Assembly: GCA_959347315.1 (NCBI GenBank)
Contig: OY365822.1
Coordinates: 11,403,419 to 11,467,418, forward strand
Length of the DNA stretch: 64,000 bases
Direction: 5' to 3'
DNA from: Bimastos eiseni
Taxonomy: Eukaryota; Annelida; Clitellata; Crassiclitellata; Lumbricidae
How positions within the stretch are numbered: the stretch's first letter is position 1; each line of letters begins with the position of its first letter. Below are positions 20,471 to 31,685 of this stretch, one piece after another. Made by a program: the position numbers and the translations under genes. The notes below the pieces were generated by a model. That model was not told where the DNA came from. It did no database searches and was given only the letters and a program-made list of their open reading frames with translations.

Positions 20471-20867
20471 CAAAGTCACATCTGGAGGCCGATCTCTCTA
20501 GATCAACCAGGGAAACTAAAGTAAATAGCTCCCGAAGATAAAAAGGATCGGTGTCCTAGACACAATGACAGACGGTAGGGTAGCTGAGATCATAATGGAA
20601 GTGTTGCTGGACCGGGAGCCAGTGGAAGAAATCTTGCATGTACACAGCTATGAGTCCAAACCTGGGAACACATCTATCACACGAGTAGTCGTTCAAGAGC
20701 CCATCGAAGGGTATAGGCTAATGCTATAATGCGAGTATTACTAATTTTACTTTGTTTTGCTACTTGTCAGTTCAATGGTAATCAAACTGTCCTCTCATAA
20801 TTAGAAAAAACTTTTTGGTTGACAGTCTCAGGCACGAATCTATCTAATTCATACTACTGTTCATCTG

Positions 20868-20868
20868 T

Positions 20869-20907
<39 letters not shown>

Positions 20908-20992
20908 GTCTGTCTGTCTCTCTGCCTGTCTGTCTGTCTATCAATCCATCCATCCATCCATCCATTCCTTCATACATCCATCTATCTATCTA
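20868..20992. repeat. (TCTA)/(TCTG)/(CATC)n microsatellite
   Basis: Compound tetranucleotide tract of about 125 bp. Confidence 0.95.
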
Positions 20993-22910
20993 CAGTCATT
21001 AACTACTGTTTTAATGCCTACTGAGATGAAAGAAAAAGACGATGCACGGACTTCAAACAACTATTAGAATATTTAGCATAATAGTTAGCAACGACAACGA
21101 CATCACTAGCACAGAACATGCTTCTTACAACTCGTCAAATACAGGGATAAGCAGATAGCAATTTGCACTTTGAATAGAAACATGGCGAAAACAATCATAT
21201 TTCGTTACACCCAACTGTCAAGCTCATAAAAGTCTAACGCAGTAGCGAACCAATTGCACAACGCAGTTCTACAGCAAAAAACAATTTTATATTATATCAA
21301 ACAGTGGCGGGTAAACAGCGCGAAGTAGCCTACATAACTGATGTCATTTTCTTGAAATTATCCAAACCGTCAAATATAACACGAACAGAAAGCGTTACTG
21401 GCGCTTTATAAACAAGCCACACATTGAATAGGGTCATAGATTTTCCGTATTGATCTTTTTTTTCTGCCGACGGAAGACATAAATCACTGCGCGTTTGCAC
21501 GAAGAAAAAGAAACCGCGCACTCCTCACTTTCATTACGAGATCATCGGACGAGGCCACTCATCCATAAAAAAACAGCAGGCGATGTCGTTCAGCCCCGGT
21601 CCCGTTTCTGCGTCTTTTTCTGCGATTATCGTCCACGAGAATGGATGGGTATACGGGCGCAATGATCAAACACCCGAGCGACAGTTAATCACGATAAAAG
21701 TCATGAAGGAGGCCCCACTCACCGTCGGGCACCAGCCTATGTTTATAGACCTAGTTTGGACTTGGCTGTCGAGTAATCGTTTGAAATATTCAAGGTTTCA
21801 GAATCGATTTCTTGCCAGGGAGAGAATAATAGAAAAGCGGTTAATTGCTTTGCTTCTGGTGTCTCCTGCAGATAAGACAGGAGGAGGAGGAGGAGAAGGA
21901 GGAGATGGACGAGGAGGAGTAGGAGGAGAGCGTAGAGAAAATGTTTTCTGGAGGGAACCATCCATTGCCTATGATCTGCCTGGTGGGTGAAATCAAAGTG
22001 GACGACGTAAGTTAAGTTCAATTTTTTGGTTTCACTCGATCCAATCTCGGATGAAGCAAGTAGTTGAGTTATCGCCTGCCTCGACCGCGACCAATCTGGC
22101 CTCAGGCTAATCAGCAAGCCCTACATTCCTGTTGCCGCCAACGTTGGCCTTTGATCACATATTGTCCCTCGCGTCGGCACGTCGGAATACCCGCTGTTGA
22201 CCGGGAAACATTGTTTTTTACATTGGAATTCGCTCTGTACCATATTTATGATCCAGATTGCATTTTTATTGTCAGGAACTTCAAAGACCCATCAATCAAG
22301 CTTATAAGCAAGAACGTCTCTAGTAGGTTCGTTCATAAGACGCATTATGCATTTAGGTTTTCTATTTAAAGACACAACTACAAGCAATCGACCTAAGTAT
22401 GGCAACTTCTGGTTCAAATAATTATGAGCTGGCAATGCGTACGACAAACACTCAAATGCCATAGAAGTATTGTCAATTTAACAAGACGTCTTTTACAATG
22501 AGACCGTAAATTCGTTACCCAACACGCACAGGTGAAGCGCCAATAACTCGTAGATAACCGAGCCATCTCGAACTCGGTACTGCATGAGTTATAATGTTTT
22601 CTCTTTGACTTCGATGTTAAAAACTTTTATCATCACCGGGGTTGTAGCAAATGCTTATATTTCACCGGAGGGAGCTCAAATGGTCACCTAATCGAGGAAA
22701 TTCCAGATACATATATTATTGTGCTTTCTACAAATATGTATCTTTGACCGTAAACTCAGTAAAGTTGAACTATAACTCATGGCTCACCTGCGATTGTGAA
22801 GTTTCTAAACAACACCTGAAAGTTAGCATGAACTTAGAAAAGGTCACAATTTTCTCTAATAGATGCAAACCGAATAGAGACGTTGAGACGTTGTATAGCT
22901 CCCTACAGAG
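20993..22910. other. Unique intergenic sequence, 3' flank of the beta-helix gene
   Basis: A plus-strand open frame at 21583-21990 contains a GGA-repeat peptide (GGGGGEGGDGRGG) and has no known relative. No polyadenylation signal (AATAAA on the minus strand) is evident within about 200 bp below the stop at 22911. Confidence 0.4.
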
Positions 22911-25900
22911 CTATATGTCTGCTAGCTTAACATGGATATCGTTTCGATTGTTGTGTTCATCCAAGTTGGATTTAGAATGCGGTGGAATCCTCTGACTGGA
23001 TTGAATGGACGCCTGGAGCCCCGCGTGGTTGTTGTGGTGAGGTGGTGAGCTCTTCCCCGGAGTCCTACAGATCTCAAGGGCGTCCTGAGCAACGAGGAAT
23101 CCGAGCTTGACGAGTAGTGTCAGTATGACGAATCCCATGACGACCCCAGGGAACCAGAGCATGAGACAGTTCTCCACCTCATCGAGGATCTTCATCAGCA
23201 GCTGGTTCGGTCCTTGTGGAACGTACTCTGCGGCCTCGAACCCGGCTCGCACAAGGTTGATGGCAGCTACGATGACGAGACTGGCCGCAGAGACGCTTCC
23301 GGCGGCGTTGCCACGTTTATCCTTGTAGGGTAGAACGTGGACGTGATGGAGTAAGATGACGAAACAGAGGAGCATGATGCACAGCATTCGGATCAAGGTA
23401 TCGTTGACGAACGTGTAGAGTAAGACGAGGAGGAGTCGACGTCCAATCAGGAAGCCCTGTCCACAGATCGGTCCGAAGAACGCGATGTCGAAATTTTTGA
23501 AGGGACCCTGGACGATCTGGATCACTGCGCGGCACTCTGGCGTCAGCGTCTTCGGTTCGGTGGCTCTGCGTCCATAGAGGCGAAAACGGATCCAGCACCA
23601 GCGCACGAGGAACGGCAGCGGAATCAGACATGCGACAAAGAACTCGAGCAGTCGGATGAGGTCGTCTTTGAGGAGACCAGGACCGATGAGCAGGACCAGA
23701 CAGAACGGAACGATGCACGTTGCAGCGTAGGCGATCACTCCGTACTGCCAGGTCTGGTAACAGGCGATCGTACCCTGAACGAAGAGAACATTGTCGCTGT
23801 TGACGGAGACACAATTAAGTAGCGTGAACGACGTTGTCGCCAACTTCTGGTAGGTGAACAGAAGAGCCAGAACAAATCCAGTCGCCATCTTGACGGAGAA
23901 CTTTTGCGAGCCGGGGGCGGCAGCAGACGTGGCCCTACTGCCACCCTCGGGAGTCTGCCTCGTCGGGTCCGGTCGGGGAGTGAATCGGACTCGCAGGTAC
24001 CAGAGATATACGAGGTAGACGATCCCGAACTGGGCCAGGACGCAGGGCACGAGGCCGACGCGAACCATCAGCTTCTTGACCGGAGTCATGTTCTCGAGAA
24101 AACAAAAGCGGTGCATGAACTGAAATACTTCGACGCGAAACTTGAAAAGACCCGACAGGAAGTCGCGGAACATCGCCGTGGCTGGGTTCTCCACGGACGT
24201 GAACACGGTCTTGATATGAAGGAGCTGGGCGTCCTGGAAATAGAAGAAGATTATGACCAGAAAGCTAACGCCCATGTCCGAAGGTGTAGGTATCGGATGT
24301 GACGACGTGGTCGTTGCCTTGAGAGGTCCGTCTAGTTCGACCGGTCTCTCAAGGATTTCTCTGCTCCTGCATCCATCGTCTGCGTTTGCCAGAAGATCGC
24401 TCACCACCTGTTTGAGGTCGCTCGGAGCAACCTCTTCCTCGCTCCGAAGCAGTTCAAGTTCGCTCTGTTGGATGGGAGACGAATCGATATCCTTCATCTC
24501 ATCGGCGTCGCAATTGACTTCCTCTCTGGAGCGAGGCCTCGAGTTCACTCTAGGCTTGGCGGTTCTAACGATCTGCGAGAACATGAGGTCGCGTATGTCC
24601 TTCTGGAAGAGAAGAAATATGAAGTACAGTATCGCTGAGCTCATCATCACTGGCCAGCCGATCGTTGGGTCACACGTGCTGTTCAGAACGCAGTCAGCCG
24701 TGAACATCGCTTCCGAGTATCCTGGCTCGCACTCGCCGCACAAGACCCCAATCCGGTTCTCAGTGCATGTATTGAATCCTGTGCAATTTGCCCTGGAGCA
24801 GCAGTAGCCCTTCTGGCAGCGTTGGAAATGTACCTGGTGCCAAGCTGTGGCGTAACCCCAGAAGTTGGATACGGCCGATATCTCCTGGAGACATTTGCCT
24901 CCGTACGGACAATGTTGGCACTCTATGTCGTGATAATCGTAGGACCCCGAGTAAGCTGGAGTCGGATATTTCCCGTTAACGAGTAGGGTATAGTATGCGT
25001 TGTCCTTGTAACGTAGACTGTAGTTGAGATATCCGAAGTCGAGACTGTACTTGTTTCGGGGACACGATTCGCAGAAGTACGACAGCTGATCGAGTTTGTA
25101 GGATTTCATTAGTCCCTCGGTAACGACCCTATAGGCGGACGAGTTCGTGATCCTCAGGCGATAACCCACGGGACATGTGATCTCGATGCTGACGACTTCG
25201 ATGGACCAGACCGTCCCGCTGTGGCAAAGGATTGACACGTGACTCGACGCGGCGGTGACGTTCAACTTGGTGTTTCTGATGGTGATGAATCCGTTGGAGT
25301 AGATGATGTCACCTTCGAGAGGTCGTTGCGTCGAAAGATAGGAGCTCTCGAAGTAGGCACCGTCGTTTGTCAGGCTACCGTTGATGTCAACGTAGATGGC
25401 GCCTCCGAGCTGGCGTGCCGTGTTGTGCCGGAACGTCGAGTTGACGAGAAGGACGTTCCCGCGATGCACGCGTATCGCTCCGCCCTTTCCGACTGGTGAG
25501 ATGACGCCCTTGCAGCACTCCGTGTGAATCGTCACATCGTTCAGTCCGATCTTGAATGACTCGGCGTGGTCGCGGATCGATTCCTCGCGGAAAGCTCCGG
25601 CGGCGTTGCGCTCGAAGAGACAGCGTTCGATGCGAACGGACGCCGTTGCCTTGTCGGTCCACAGTAGAGACCCTGCCCCGCCGTGCATAGCAATGTTGCC
25701 AAGGAACTTGGAGTCGTGTATGACGACGGATGAGAAGGGCCCCATGATCGTCAGGCCCCGCTCGTTGTCCCGAAAGGTGCAGGCGGCGATGAGCAGCGAG
25801 ACATTGGGGTTGTAGAAGTATTGCTTCTCCGTCACCACCTTTAGCGCTGAATCTTGGAAGTTCATGATTCCCTCGATGGGATTCTCGTTGATCTGCCGCT

Positions 25901-26615
25901 CGAAAATCGTGTCCTCAATCGCTATGTAGCTCGTGCTCTCAGTGCCATTCGTCACCGTCAGCAACAGTCCACCGTGGAAGGTTGTCAGATCCGGAATTCC
26001 TGTGAAGGTGCTGTTACGGACAACGAAGTGACCGGACCAGGCAGTGACGTTCACCCTCACCCGGGCGATCGTCACGTTCTCCAATCGGAAGTTGATCTTG
26101 CGAGCGACCACATCGAAGGCCATTTTCCCCGTCCGATCCTCCAGAACCGAGTCCTTCATCTCGAGGCTAATGACTCCGCTCGACATCCAAGTCACTCCAG
26201 TTAAAACTGATTCGCTTATCACTACTTCTGCCCCAGAGACGACAAATAGAATTCCGGATGCAACAACCCGCTGCAGTCTAAACGATATGACGTCACTCCC
26301 GCTCGCGTTTGCCGCAATCATGAGCAGACGACTGCCGGTTGCCGGGCAACCGAATGACGTCATGCCGTTGTAGCCAATCAGCGAAACTGAGACCCTGATT
26401 TGAATCGGGTCTTCGTGGCATAGCCAGGCCACGTCTTGCTGGCGACGGTGAAGGTAGACAACGTCGCCCCTCTTGGCGTCGGCCAGGGTGTGAGTCAGCG
26501 TTCTGCAGGACGACCCCAGCGACCGACAGTCGTTACCGTCGTCGCCGTAGTCGGTCGTAAAGAGCAGGCTGTCAGAACGGACCTCTGAAACGTCACCAAA
26601 TATAATTTGACTCAT
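22911..26615 (-). CDS. Large extracellular beta-helix, Cys-rich, multi-pass membrane protein (main exon)
   Basis: One uninterrupted frame of 1,234 codons. Residues 20-60 carry a DxGxDxxDCRSLGSSCRTL-type start, then about 400 residues of short beta/turn repeats (NSTF, GGAIYV, DSKFLGN) typical of right-handed parallel beta-helices. Residues 510-650 form a Cys-rich block (CESCPRNKYS, CQHCPYGGKC, GYCCSRANC, NRIGVLCGECEPGYS). From about 655 there are roughly nine or ten hydrophobic segments (near 655-670, 782-795, 850-873, 907-935, 958-982, 985-1005, 1055-1097, 1107-1126, 1150-1172), with an acidic cytosolic-type loop at 690-780. Known in outline: uncharacterised invertebrate and protist proteins share this layout; ligand and function are unknown. 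The first ATG is probably not the true start: an in-frame TAA lies 12 nt upstream and a 3' splice site (GGTGACGTTTCAG) sits near 26585, so an upstream signal-peptide exon is likely. Confidence 0.85.
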   Translation of the reverse strand: MSQIIFGDVSEVRSDSLLFTTDYGDDGNDCRSLGSSCRTLTHTLADAKRGDVVYLHRRQQDVAWLCHEDPIQIRVSVSLIGYNGMTSFGCPATGSRLLMIAANASGSDVISFRLQRVVASGILFVVSGAEVVISESVLTGVTWMSSGVISLEMKDSVLEDRTGKMAFDVVARKINFRLENVTIARVRVNVTAWSGHFVVRNSTFTGIPDLTTFHGGLLLTVTNGTESTSYIAIEDTIFERQINENPIEGIMNFQDSALKVVTEKQYFYNPNVSLLIAACTFRDNERGLTIMGPFSSVVIHDSKFLGNIAMHGGAGSLLWTDKATASVRIERCLFERNAAGAFREESIRDHAESFKIGLNDVTIHTECCKGVISPVGKGGAIRVHRGNVLLVNSTFRHNTARQLGGAIYVDINGSLTNDGAYFESSYLSTQRPLEGDIIYSNGFITIRNTKLNVTAASSHVSILCHSGTVWSIEVVSIEITCPVGYRLRITNSSAYRVVTEGLMKSYKLDQLSYFCESCPRNKYSLDFGYLNYSLRYKDNAYYTLLVNGKYPTPAYSGSYDYHDIECQHCPYGGKCLQEISAVSNFWGYATAWHQVHFQRCQKGYCCSRANCTGFNTCTENRIGVLCGECEPGYSEAMFTADCVLNSTCDPTIGWPVMMSSAILYFIFLLFQKDIRDLMFSQIVRTAKPRVNSRPRSREEVNCDADEMKDIDSSPIQQSELELLRSEEEVAPSDLKQVVSDLLANADDGCRSREILERPVELDGPLKATTTSSHPIPTPSDMGVSFLVIIFFYFQDAQLLHIKTVFTSVENPATAMFRDFLSGLFKFRVEVFQFMHRFCFLENMTPVKKLMVRVGLVPCVLAQFGIVYLVYLWYLRVRFTPRPDPTRQTPEGGSRATSAAAPGSQKFSVKMATGFVLALLFTYQKLATTSFTLLNCVSVNSDNVLFVQGTIACYQTWQYGVIAYAATCIVPFCLVLLIGPGLLKDDLIRLLEFFVACLIPLPFLVRWCWIRFRLYGRRATEPKTLTPECRAVIQIVQGPFKNFDIAFFGPICGQGFLIGRRLLLVLLYTFVNDTLIRMLCIMLLCFVILLHHVHVLPYKDKRGNAAGSVSAASLVIVAAINLVRAGFEAAEYVPQGPNQLLMKILDEVENCLMLWFPGVVMGFVILTLLVKLGFLVAQDALEICRTPGKSSPPHHNNHAGLQASIQSSQRIPPHSKSNLDEHNNRNDIHVKLADI

Positions 26616-26900
26616 TACAAAGATTTATATAGCGCTCTTCAGGGTTACCGTTCAGGAGCGCTCCAGATCCTGCAGCACGGCTGAATAGAACAGTTCAAAG
26701 ACGAGTATAAAAAGAACCAGAGTGGGGCACAAGTGCAATACCAACTGGAGCTTGTTCCAGGGCGAGGGGCCAACCACTGAGAGGGCACGATCTTGTTTAG
26801 TAGTTGTGTCGGCAAATAGGACGATGAATAGGTCTCGCTCAGTAGAGCGGAGAGAGCGACGACCCGGGGTGATTGGAAAGTGGGAGCTTGGGAGAAGAAC
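26616..26900 (-). pseudogene. LINE RT C-terminus abutting the beta-helix exon
   Basis: The minus strand reads GRRSLRSTERDLFIVLFAD, TTTKQDRALSVVGPSPWNKL and so on to LERS and stop, then the GAGCGCTATATAAATC end motif at 26620-26650. It is the C-terminal signature of CR1/L2-like LINEs (RAFSVVGPSxWNxLP). It ends within about 30 bp of the coding exon, in the position of an intron. Confidence 0.85.
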
Positions 26901-27559
26901 AAAAAGTTAACTTCTGTTAACTAGGTTCGAATTAGAGAGTGACCAATGAGTGACCACAATGACCAATAATTTACCCTAATTCCTCATTAAACTGGGTCAA
27001 GCGATATGTCAACTGAAGAAACTAACGTGCAAGATACCAAGTCAGAAATTTAATAAGAAATGTAGTTACAAATTTAATTAAAAATTTAATTAGAAATGTT
27101 GGTTGCACCACTTCAAGAGAAGTTTTATATATGGAGCGCTATAGAAGTTACCCCGATAAAATTGATTGGCTGCTAAACGAGAAATGGTGGGCACCGCTAG
27201 CGACACACTCACAGGTTCCTTAAGCCTTCTCTTTCGTCTCCTCATAGATCCTCCACCGAAATCTTTTACTGTAAATATTAATTTCTTCAGTCGATATACA
27301 TGTAGCACTTGACCCAGCGTAATGAGGAGTTATGGTAAGTTATAGGTGAGTTCAGTACATACCCCAGGCAACAAAAAGTACGTATGATGGTGGACCGCAA
27401 TGGGTTAGTGGTCACACTGGTCAGTCTATAACATACCCCAGTCGTCTAAAGGTAAATGGGGACGAGGCACCACTAAGTAGATGAACCATCTCAGAGTAGA
27501 ACTTAGGAGAGACGCTCATTCCTTTCTGTTCAAGCTCTTGTGAACGGCAACCGTATTAA
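26901..27559. other. No gene seen; upstream of the beta-helix gene
   Basis: Should contain the promoter or first exon of the gene at 22911-26615, but I could not identify a signal-peptide exon with a donor. A GGACCGCAATGGGTTAGTGG stretch near 27394 is weakly tRNA-like. Confidence 0.35.
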
Positions 27560-27990
27560 ACGAAGGTCCCGTTCAGTGGCCCAAGACTTCCCGGTTACTT
27601 TCCTGCTCGTATGTTGGGTGGCAGCTACACGTTATTGCAGAACGACAAAAGAAGGTCTGTCCACACAACGTAGGGTAAACTTAAGAAAAGGGAAAGTAAG
27701 AGAAGAATAAGGTATCGTAAAAATTGAGTCGTGTCATGGCATACGAACGGTGAGAACTTCTAGGATAGTGTTTTATAACGGCGTCTACGGTCTTTCACAC
27801 CATAAGACGTCATTAAAATGGTTGATACAGGGTTGGAGATGTAAGGTAGGCCTACTTGAAAGGATAACATCAAAAGCAATCTAGCCTTGCAATCCAGCAA
27901 TCTAGCCTTTCTTTGCCTTGGTCTCAATACCGACCTCTCTTCCCACGTTTCTAACAGGAGCGCCACAGAAAACACGCAGTCAAGCAATAA
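27560..27990 (-). repeat. LINE-associated repeat, homologous to 36450-36850
   Basis: Shares, in order, GAAGAATAAGGTATCGTAAA, ATTGAG, CATGGC, ATAAGACGTCATTAAAATG, GGAGATGTAAGGTA and TTGAAAGGATAACATCAAAA with 36465-36760. The 36-kb copy contains an extra segment of about 110 bp, the GGCAGTGCCAG module, which is missing here. Confidence 0.7.
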
Positions 27991-27999
27991 ACTACGTTT

Positions 28000-28539
28000 T
28001 CTCCGACAGAAACCACAATACATTTTTATAGCGCAGATTATTGCATCCACAGTCGGGACCGTTTTGTAAAACGCAGAGCGGGTTGTGGTACGGGGTCCGT
28101 CACGAACACTTAATTCCAGTTATCGTGGACATTTCTGGATTACAAGAAAGGACAGTTGCATGATTGCGTCATTTGTCCTTGCATCCATAGACCTTTTTAA
28201 CGACACAGACAAGGAATTTGTCCTTTAAATCTAATAAACCTCTCGGCAAATTGAAGTCATTTCAGGATGAACAGATAACCAAACTGAGAGACAGAAGGGC
28301 GTAAGGACAGACAGTCTGAGACAGATGGACAGACAAACACGACTAGACAGTTAGCGCCGCAATAGTAACAAAACGGACACACTGACTGTCGACATTACTT
28401 CGTATATATCAGTAATACAATCAGTTCAAATCTATCCAAAGATATTCGAAACCTAGTCTCGCGTATATAAATATTTACGTTTTGGGTAGCTTGAAAATGT
28501 TTGCTGAACCGACAGTGTCAAATGCTAGAGCAGATATGT
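28000..28539. other. No gene seen
   Basis: Unique sequence, with an ACAGACAGACAG-like patch near 28290-28350. Confidence 0.4.
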
Positions 28540-28615
28540 ATTCGTAATCTCTAACGCGGCATATGAAAATCAGACGCAGGGCACCAGCTTATGCACGAGC
28601 GTTGCCTCAAAAACA
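28540..28615 (-). repeat. Dispersed repeat family C, copy 3
   Basis: GACGCAGGGCACCAGCTTAT and GCACGAGCGTTGCCTC match the other family C copies. The minus-strand reading is FEATLVHKLVP. Confidence 0.6.
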
Positions 28616-28779
28616 GAGGGTAGTCGAACTCGAAGGAGTTCCAGATCCGGCTGAACGAGGGGGTTGAGTAACTGTCAGGCGGTCGTCGATTAGGACGAGA
28701 GTGGGAAGGTCGATGATCGGATGAGTCTGGGCATGACAGATAGACAGAGGAGTCTCAGGCAGATGATGGTGATTAATTG

Positions 28780-29145
28780 GCAGTGATGAATAAAGAATAA
28801 AAAATTGCGAAATTAAGATGGCGGATCGTTCTAGTGGCGTGGAGGTTGGGTGACATCCATTGGTAGATTGGTTTACCACGTGGAGCAGTTGCGTGATGGA
28901 GGGGAGAAAAATCTTGGAGACGGATTATTGAGTTGCGTATAGAAATGTTTGTCGATAGCATATATAGAGGTTTGTGCGTAGTGGCTAGAGGTTTATGCAA
29001 AGACAGATCTGAATGAGAAGTAGAATTGGAACAAGAGCAAAGCCGAAGGCTACTAGAGACCCGAAACCAAGAAGGCAGTCGATGAAGAAGAGACTCCTTT
29101 GATCGATGGAGTTGAATACGGTGGAGATATTGATGAGACACTGGA
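28780..29145 (-). pseudogene. Decayed LINE RT fragment (palm entry region)
   Basis: The minus strand gives STVFNSIDQRSLL and, one frame over, LLHRLPSWFRVSSSLR, corresponding to the conserved RT segment FDTIDHxxLLxRLxxxFGISG. Frameshifts separate the parts. The remainder of the open frame is not recognisable. Confidence 0.6.
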
Positions 29146-29551
29146 AGGATACTGACGGCTAACGGCGGAAACCAGTTATATAGGGCCTACTTTATTGTAC
29201 AGAATAGTAGGTAGGACGTCTGTGACGTGGTGTTCAGTAGAGCCAGATTAAGGATGGGTTGAGGTGAGGATTGAGTTAGTCGGGCAAGAGCAAATTGTTC
29301 AGTTAATTTTGGCAGAAAGAGAAGATTGGAGACGGGTCAGTTGTTAGATAGGTTTTCCTTGTCGAGATTTGAATTTTTCAGAAGAGGAGTGGCGAGAAAG
29401 TGCTTGAAAGCCGTCGGGTAGTTACCAGTAGAGAGTGAAAGAATTGGTGCTCTCTAGAATTAGATGGTGGCACAGTCTTTTGGAAGAGCGGTTTAATATG
29501 TTCAGTGAATGCATACCAACGCGGCTTCTGCATATTATCTCCAGCAACAGA

Positions 29552-29552
29552 T

Positions 29553-29602
<50 letters not shown>

Positions 29603-29655
29603 GATAGACACAGGGAGACAAAGAGACAGACAGACAGAGACAGAGATAGAGAGAT
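29552..29655. repeat. (GAGA)/(GACA)n microsatellite
   Basis: About 100 bp of GACA units flanked by GAGA. Confidence 0.95.
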
Positions 29656-30954
29656 ATATCGGCGAACCGGTTAACTAAACAAAGGAGTACTAAGCTAACG
29701 GGTCAGTTTCCACCAATGAAGTCCGTCCCAGTTTGAGAATCTACATGCCCCCCACACACTCCTGTTTAGTGATTTAGTGTTGTGGGAGGGGCGTCGTGAA
29801 AGCGGAAATTAAGGTGGATTTTTGGGGCAGTAGATATAGCGACGCGCGGGAATACATATAGTCGCACGTTTAGTTTTATGGTCGGTAGTAAAACAAACAT
29901 CGTGATACAAGCGCAACGCTTCTGAATCGTCTAATCGAGAATAATCTCATCTCCCTTTATGACTTTTGTAGCGCCATTTCCCGATTTCACTGATTGCTGT
30001 ATAGTCCATTCTTAAATTGACTGTACTGCAATCACTGTCGTTCCAAGACAAATTGATTAAGTCAGAGAAGACAGGCGGCATGAAGGTTAAGCATGAAACC
30101 GCTTTATTTTTGCTTGATAGTGGCCTTTATTGGTCCTATCGTTGACCGATTGTGACCCAGAGGTACTTACTAGCTAAGGTCTTGGTCCACGTGCGTTTAA
30201 ATTGCATTGCAAATTAACTCATGTTTTGACTCGTTGGTCGATATACTAGCCTCCGGTGACTTATCGATGTGTTCGTACCATGCTTTGAGTTCAAGCCCTC
30301 GTGTGCAATTCCCGCAGGGATTCCTACAGCATAAGCCCGATTATGGTTTCAACTTAGCAACCTGGTTAATCAAATGCCTCACGAGTTGACTCCCCTCTGT
30401 GGTTTAACTAACTGGACGGGCCTCATGCTCTACCTATTTGGATTTGTGCACTGTCGTTGCACCAGACGCTAGACTTTAGACACTGAGCTATTGTCGTCAA
30501 TATTCTTTGTAATCTTATCTAGTATTTACTCCTAGTCTTTTGTTAATGATATAGTTAGTGACATTGTTATATCCGCTTTTCTATGGTTTCTCGATGTCTC
30601 CAATAATGCTTCAATTGTCTTTTCTCCACCTTATGGCTATATACCACTCACCCGATCGCACCTGCTTTATCACTTTCTCGCAGGCAAAAACATTAACCCT
30701 TACCACCCCTAAGACCGCTCATAGCGGCCAATTTTAATGCATTTGATATAATTATTGGAGGGGCAACGGTTAATTCATTTCTGCCTGGGCACCGGTCATT
30801 CCATCCTTTCTTCCACTTTGACTGAATGTGACATTCCTCCAGTCATTTCCTTCCATATTATAGATTACTCTTGGAAGAGTGCAAGTGCGTCTAGCGTGTG
30901 CACTCAATATTGATCCCAAATAAGTTGACCCTGGAGTGGCATTCCTGAAGGGGA
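29656..30954. other. Mostly unique sequence, no gene seen
   Basis: A GTAGCGCCATTTCCCGA motif near 29968 resembles the dispersed LINE 3'-end motif. No coding exon supported. Confidence 0.4.
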
Positions 30955-31275
30955 TTGCGCCGTACATTCTCACCATATAGACCTACATTAAGGATTGTAA
31001 CGAGTAAGAGTACACATGATCTTCTTTCTGGTTTTAAACCCCATAGATATCTCTCTATTTGTGAAAGTCGTTATAAATCTGTAATTTCACCTCGTTCTCT
31101 GTACCCTGGTGATCGTCTCGACATTTTTTTCCCTACGACTTTGACTGCCTTGGCCCAACACCGAGCATTTGCTGTTGATGGTCCGTCTAGCTGGAATGAC
31201 CTTCTTCTATCACCAAGGGCTAAACTGATGACATACATTTCTACCGACTGGTCCCAAGTATCCACGGCCTGTTAG
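30955..31275 (+). pseudogene. LINE RT C-terminus
   Basis: The plus strand encodes HRYLSICESRYKS, SLYPGDRLDIFFPTTLTALA and QHRAFAVDGPSSWNDLLLSP before stopping. It aligns by motif with other LINE C-termini here (LxxPxxxTxxxQxRAFxVxGPSxWN). The 5' part of the element is absent. Confidence 0.85.
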
Positions 31276-31577
31276 ACGGGAGACGTAATGGGCCTACATC
31301 TTATAACCTATTCTGATACTCCTATAGATGATAAGAGTTATTTCCATTGGATCCAAATTTCGGTTATCAAAGAAGCCCTGGATGACCACCGGACTCCTCC
31401 TACAGGATAACTAACTCTGAACATACATGCTATCTTTCAATTGTCGACGGAAATACGTTGGTTGGTTCCACGCTTGTGCAGTGGCCCACCACTGGGGACT
31501 CTTTTTAGCATACATACTGTGCATAGTTTTGCTAACAGACGTATTGTAATAGTTCTCTCTGAAGTTTAACACCACTT

Positions 31578-31632
31578 AGGCCAGCGCAGAGAGCGCCTCT
31601 GAGCATATATCTTGAAGGGGCCCTATACAAAT
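31578..31632 (-). repeat. LINE 3'-end hairpin motif
   Basis: GAGAGCGCCTCTGAGCATAT then ATCTTGAAGGGGCCCTATA. The arms AGCGCCTCT/AGAGGCGCT form a stem in better copies such as 39661-39715. Confidence 0.7.
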
Positions 31633-31685
31633 GCTCGATTACATTACAATATTTAGTCTAGACTCATAGGCATATCTATTCACTT

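Noticed and set aside
21583..21990. 135-codon plus-strand frame with poly-Gly
   Set aside because: Composition driven by a GGA repeat; no conserved domain or splice context.
27390..27430. GGACCGCAATGGGTTAGTGG as tRNA/SINE A box
   Set aside because: No B box at a suitable distance.
28290..29655. CRISPR-like spaced repeats
   Set aside because: GACA tracts are simple microsatellites without constant repeat and unique spacers; the DNA is eukaryotic.
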